From NCBI GenBank assembly GCA_937861115.1, contig CALMBD010000338.1, positions 1-34,102 of the forward strand: a DNA stretch of 34,102 nt, written 5' to 3'. The notes beneath the pieces are model-generated. The model saw only the letters and a list, made by a program, of their open reading frames with translations, did no database searches and was not told the DNA's origin. How positions within the stretch are numbered: the first letter of the stretch is position 1; every line of letters starts with the position of its first letter. This DNA comes from an uncultured Bacteroidota bacterium. Lineage in GTDB: Bacteria; Bacteroidota; Bacteroidia; Chitinophagales; Saprospiraceae. This document shows positions 31,086 to 34,102 of this stretch, in pieces. The position numbers were made by a program, and so were the translations under genes.

Positions 31086-33152
31086 ATGGCCAGCAAAAAG
31101 AAACACCAACCTTCCCGTCCGGCACAAAAACAGGAACTGAAACGCCCGCCCTCACCGGCCAAATCCGCACCGCGCCCGGTTGTGGACTGGCCGGCGATGG
31201 CCAACCGGTATGCCGTACCCGGTCTGGCGGCCTTTCTGGTCGTCGGATTTCTGATCCGGGTGCTTAACCTGCCGGCGCTCAGCCTTTGGATCGATGAATA
31301 CGTTCATGTGCTGCGGGCTAAAAATGTCGTGGAGGGTACCGGGCCTCTGCTCACCGACGATAACAACGGCATTTTATATACCCTTTCCATGTTGCCGGGT
31401 TTCGCCGTCTTTGGCGCCAAGGTGTTCTGGGCCCGGTTTCCCAGCGTTTTGTTCGGCCTGGGCATGATCTATCTCGTTTACAGGATGGGCGCGCATCTGT
31501 TCAACCGGTATGTCGGACTCGTGGCGGCTTTCGGCGCTACCTTTTCACTTTACCTGGTGTTCTGGTCGCGGATGGGCCGCAATTACGCCATTCTCGGTTT
31601 TTTCAGCCTGCTGCTGGGGTACGTCTTTCTGCGGGCCACGGAACAAAAAGCAACGCCGGATGCGCCCGGCTGGTGGCAACGCGCAGGGCTTTCCCCCAAA
31701 CACACGCTCCTGATTCCGGTTGTCGGTTTATTGAGTCTGCTGTCGCATCAACTGTCTTTCTTCTTTGTGTTCACAGTGGGCGTTTACGCGGCAATCATGG
31801 CTGCGCAGGGGATCGACAGGAAAAAATACACCTGGATGGCGGGGATCACCCTGCCGTTCCTGCTGGCCGTTTTGATCCCGCCCCTCGGATCGGTGCTGAA
31901 AAGCATCCTCCAGCCTCTGTTGCTCTCCAATATCGCCGAATGGGCCATTCCCGACTGGGGCAGGTTGGGAAAATTATTCTCCGAAAAACCGCTGGAGGCA
32001 TTTAACCTGTACAACAACCTCCTGCGTTACGACCTGCACTGGCTTTACCTGCCGGCCCTGGCCGGGCTGGTCGTTGCCTTCAGGGTACGCCCTGCCGCCG
32101 GCGCATGGCTGCTGGCAAGTTTCCTGGTCCCCTTTCTGCTGCTGAGTTTTGTGTTTCGCGAGCCGTTTCTGAGCCGTTACCTCATATTTGCCTATCCATA
32201 TATATTGATCGCTGCCGGGGTGTTTTTTTACGCGTTATGGCAATGGGTGCGCAGTAAAACACCCGATCTTTCCAACACCACCGCGTATGCCTTGCTGGCC
32301 TTGCCGTTTATGCTGATCCTGGCCGGCGCCCGCTGGACTTCCATAGCGGACCTGACGCTGGCGCGCAAACTGGAAGGCCACATTGTCGACGCGCAGGTGG
32401 CCAGTTGGTCGTTTACGGACTGGAAAGGCGCCTGTGCCTTTGTGGAAAAAAACCAGAAGCAGGGCGATCTGCTGATGTCGACCGTGCCCACCGCCGCATC
32501 TTACTATCTGGACCGGAACGACGTGTTGTGGTTCCGCCAGGCATATTATGACAACCAGAGCAAGAGTTATAAATTCAATGCGCCCAATCCCGCAGGCGGA
32601 CCCAGCGCGGCATCGTTTGAAGACCTCGTCCGCACCGTACAGCAAAACCCGCGGGGCTGGCTGATCGCCGATTATTACCTCGAAAATATATTCACCGATG
32701 AAAAGGCGCTGCTGTGGGTGTACCAAAACATGCACTACTACCCGGAGGCATCTCCCGACGGGCGGGTCATGGTATTCGGCTGGGACAACGCCCGGCCCCG
32801 GCCGGAACGACAAAACCTCGTTGTGGAACTGGGCATGGACAAAGACAATATGGAATCGCGCGAATTCCACCTGAGCCTGCCGCAGGAACTCTTCAGCCAG
32901 CCGGAAATTGTACTGACAGCCCGCACCAGCGGCATCGACACCAACCGCGAAGGGCTGGTGCTGTTCAACGGCCAGAATGCCGCGTGGCTGCCGCCCAACA
33001 ACGGCTCGGGTGTGGAAGAGCAGTCTGTCCCGATCCCGCGCGAATGGATACGCCCGGGGCCAAATACGATCCAGGTTCTCTATGAACCCGAACGGCCGCG
33101 CGACCCGAGAAAAGGATTCACCCTGTATTTCCTGTCGATAACGGGAAAATAA
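31086..33152 (+). CDS. GT39-type integral membrane glycosyltransferase (PMT/ArnT-like)
   Basis: A 688-residue protein. MASKKKHQPS at 31086 is chosen; the frame is open upstream but that part has no membrane or family character. A Lys/Pro-rich cytoplasmic tail precedes the first helix (AVPGLAAFLVVGFLIRVL). The first periplasmic loop carries LSLWIDEYVH with Asp70-Glu71, the acidic pair of GT39 and ArnT-like enzymes that use polyprenyl-phosphate sugars. About ten further hydrophobic helices follow to residue 440, including the conserved ARFPSVLFGLGMIYLVYRMG. A soluble C-terminal domain of about 240 residues ends the protein. It transfers a sugar at the periplasmic side of the membrane to protein, lipid or glycan; donor and acceptor are unknown. 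It is divergent from mfd. Confidence 0.87.
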   Translation: MASKKKHQPSRPAQKQELKRPPSPAKSAPRPVVDWPAMANRYAVPGLAAFLVVGFLIRVLNLPALSLWIDEYVHVLRAKNVVEGTGPLLTDDNNGILYTLSMLPGFAVFGAKVFWARFPSVLFGLGMIYLVYRMGAHLFNRYVGLVAAFGATFSLYLVFWSRMGRNYAILGFFSLLLGYVFLRATEQKATPDAPGWWQRAGLSPKHTLLIPVVGLLSLLSHQLSFFFVFTVGVYAAIMAAQGIDRKKYTWMAGITLPFLLAVLIPPLGSVLKSILQPLLLSNIAEWAIPDWGRLGKLFSEKPLEAFNLYNNLLRYDLHWLYLPALAGLVVAFRVRPAAGAWLLASFLVPFLLLSFVFREPFLSRYLIFAYPYILIAAGVFFYALWQWVRSKTPDLSNTTAYALLALPFMLILAGARWTSIADLTLARKLEGHIVDAQVASWSFTDWKGACAFVEKNQKQGDLLMSTVPTAASYYLDRNDVLWFRQAYYDNQSKSYKFNAPNPAGGPSAASFEDLVRTVQQNPRGWLIADYYLENIFTDEKALLWVYQNMHYYPEASPDGRVMVFGWDNARPRPERQNLVVELGMDKDNMESREFHLSLPQELFSQPEIVLTARTSGIDTNREGLVLFNGQNAAWLPPNNGSGVEEQSVPIPREWIRPGPNTIQVLYEPERPRDPRKGFTLYFLSITGK

Positions 33153-33169
33153 CGCACCAGACAAGGCTG

Positions 33170-33682
33170 TCAGGCCGGACGGGTAAGGATGAATTCCAGG
33201 TTTTCGGAATCGTAAATGAAACGCCGGCCGGCCGGCTGGAAACCGCATTTGGTCAGCACTTTTTGAGACAGTTGGTTGTCGGGGTCTGTCACCGCCACTA
33301 ATCTGGCTACCTGAAACGCAGCGAAGGCGCGCTCCGTCAGGGCTTTGGTGATCTCCGTAGCCAGCCCGCGACCCCAGTATTCTTTCATCAGCACATAGCC
33401 CACTTCCAGATCGCTGCCGGGCTGATAGTCCAGGTGACGCAGCACACAATTGCCGACAGGCGCCCCGGATGCTTTCCAGACGGCAATAAAGGTACCGAGG
33501 CCGGGATTGTCGCGGGCGTAATCGAGCCACATGGTCATGCGCTTGCGCACCACCTCCGGGTCGGATTCGGGCGGCCGGATATAACGCATGAGTTCGGGAT
33601 CGCCCTGAAGCATGAAAATAAAGTCGAAATCGTCGGGCGCGACGGGGCGCAGGAGCAGGCGGGGTGTTTCAATGGTCGACAT
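33170..33682 (-). CDS. GNAT family N-acetyltransferase (RimJ/RimL-like)
   Basis: A 170-residue acetyltransferase. The start METPRLLLRP-type sequence (MSTIETPRLLLRPVAPDDFD) is typical of the RimJ/RimL group. LEVGYVLMKEYWGRGLATEI contains motif A with GRGLA at 104-108, the acetyl-CoA pyrophosphate loop, and NQLSQKVLTKCGFQPAGR is motif B. It moves an acetyl group from acetyl-CoA to an amine; the substrate is unknown. It converges with the glycosyltransferase gene and is divergent from the pxpB-like gene. Confidence 0.9.
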   Translation of the reverse strand: MSTIETPRLLLRPVAPDDFDFIFMLQGDPELMRYIRPPESDPEVVRKRMTMWLDYARDNPGLGTFIAVWKASGAPVGNCVLRHLDYQPGSDLEVGYVLMKEYWGRGLATEITKALTERAFAAFQVARLVAVTDPDNQLSQKVLTKCGFQPAGRRFIYDSENLEFILTRPA

Positions 33683-33704
33683 AGATCGGGTGTGATTTTA
33701 ATGG

Positions 33705-33712
33705 CAAAAATA
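33705..33712 (-). promoter_or_regulatory. Candidate -7 box for the GNAT gene
   Basis: TATTTTTG on the minus strand is an exact TAnnTTTG match ending 22 nt before the ATG at 33682. Confidence 0.4.
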
Positions 33713-33728
33713 TATTAACCTGAGCTGG

Positions 33729-33736
33729 TATATTTG
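33729..33736 (+). promoter_or_regulatory. Candidate -7 box for the pxpB-like gene
   Basis: TATATTTG is an exact TAnnTTTG match in the divergent gap, 66 nt upstream of the ATG at 33803. It nearly abuts the opposite-strand box at 33705-33712. Confidence 0.4.
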
Positions 33737-33802
33737 GGCTGTTTCATTTTCAAATCAACTTGAAGCCGGCTGGTTTTTGTTCCGCCGATAGCCTATCCTG
33801 CC

Positions 33803-34102
33803 ATGAAAGAACCAGATCATCTCCCCCTGATCACGCCGCTGAATGAAGGGGCTGTCGCCGTTACATTCGGCCACTCCATCAACAAGGAAATATACCGAAA
33901 AGTGACCTGGTTACGCGATTTTTTGCTCGAAAACCCTTTTCCCGGACAGGATTCGGTCGTGCCGGCGTATGCTACCCTTACCGTATTTTTCGACCCGCAG
34001 CATGCCGTTCTTCGCCAGTCCAGGGGACAGGAATGGCCGACAGGCATCGTTGTCAATTTTCTTCGCCAGGCATTGAAAACGATGCCCGCAGATGAAAAAA
34101 CG
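33803..34102 (+). CDS. pxpB: 5-oxoprolinase subunit B / KipI-like protein, partial (cut by window end)
   Basis: The first 100 codons of a gene that runs off the window. GAVAVTFGHSINKEIYRKV followed by VVPAYATLTVFFDP matches the N-terminal domain of PxpB/KipI (allophanate hydrolase subunit 1 fold), where VEFG...I...N..V, then P.Y.SL.V.yDP, is conserved. With PxpA and PxpC it cleaves 5-oxoproline to glutamate; those genes would be expected just beyond the window. KipI in Bacillus also inhibits KinA. ATG 33803 fits the family start. Confidence 0.82.
   Translation, partial: MKEPDHLPLITPLNEGAVAVTFGHSINKEIYRKVTWLRDFLLENPFPGQDSVVPAYATLTVFFDPQHAVLRQSRGQEWPTGIVVNFLRQALKTMPADEKT

Overview
The window looks like a chromosomal segment from a moderately GC-rich member of the Bacteroidota, most likely Saprospiria-like (for example Lewinella or Haliscomenobacter relatives). 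Three things support this: a secreted Asp-box protein with a type IX secretion C-terminal sorting domain, promoter boxes of the Bacteroidota TAnnTTTG type close upstream of several genes, and A-rich rather than Shine-Dalgarno leaders. The phylum assignment is strong; the class is inference. No rRNA, tRNA, CRISPR array, prophage or transposase was seen.

Layout. 1-443 is non-coding, with a heptanucleotide tandem repeat and a perfect 74-bp palindrome. 444-8133 holds a secreted beta-propeller protein, an esterase, a lipoprotein beta-lactamase-fold hydrolase divergent from an AraC regulator, a diheme c-type cytochrome and nagA. 8136-12227 is a minus-strand block of two secreted M48-type metallopeptidases flanking a four-helix membrane protein. 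The membrane protein ends in what looks like an effector-associated domain (EAD11-like). nagA follows 2 nt downstream, so it may be co-transcribed. 12362-17582 holds an APC amino-acid permease, a mini retropepsin-like protease, a second beta-lactamase-fold lipoprotein, an ankyrin protein and a SUMF1-fold protein without the FGE cysteine pair.

17592-26479 is one large minus-strand efflux locus: tetR, tolC, hlyD, ABC ATPase, dinB-like, ABC ATPase, ICMT-like methyltransferase and two ABC-2 permeases. It matches the YbhGFSR-type architecture, with the tandem ATPase split in two. A GxxExxY gene and a 27-bp inverted repeat sit inside it on the opposite strand. Three copies of a GTTTAAC-N6-GTTAAAC inverted repeat flank tetR and tolC and are the likely TetR operator.

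26654-34102 holds pgeF, an mfd gene split into two same-frame parts by a roughly 117-bp in-frame insert carrying two TGA codons, a GT39-type membrane glycosyltransferase, a GNAT acetyltransferase and the start of a pxpB-like gene cut by the window end.

The features most worth follow-up are the M48/EAD11 cluster, the interrupted mfd, the putative TetR operators, and the recurring simple repeats placed between co-oriented genes.
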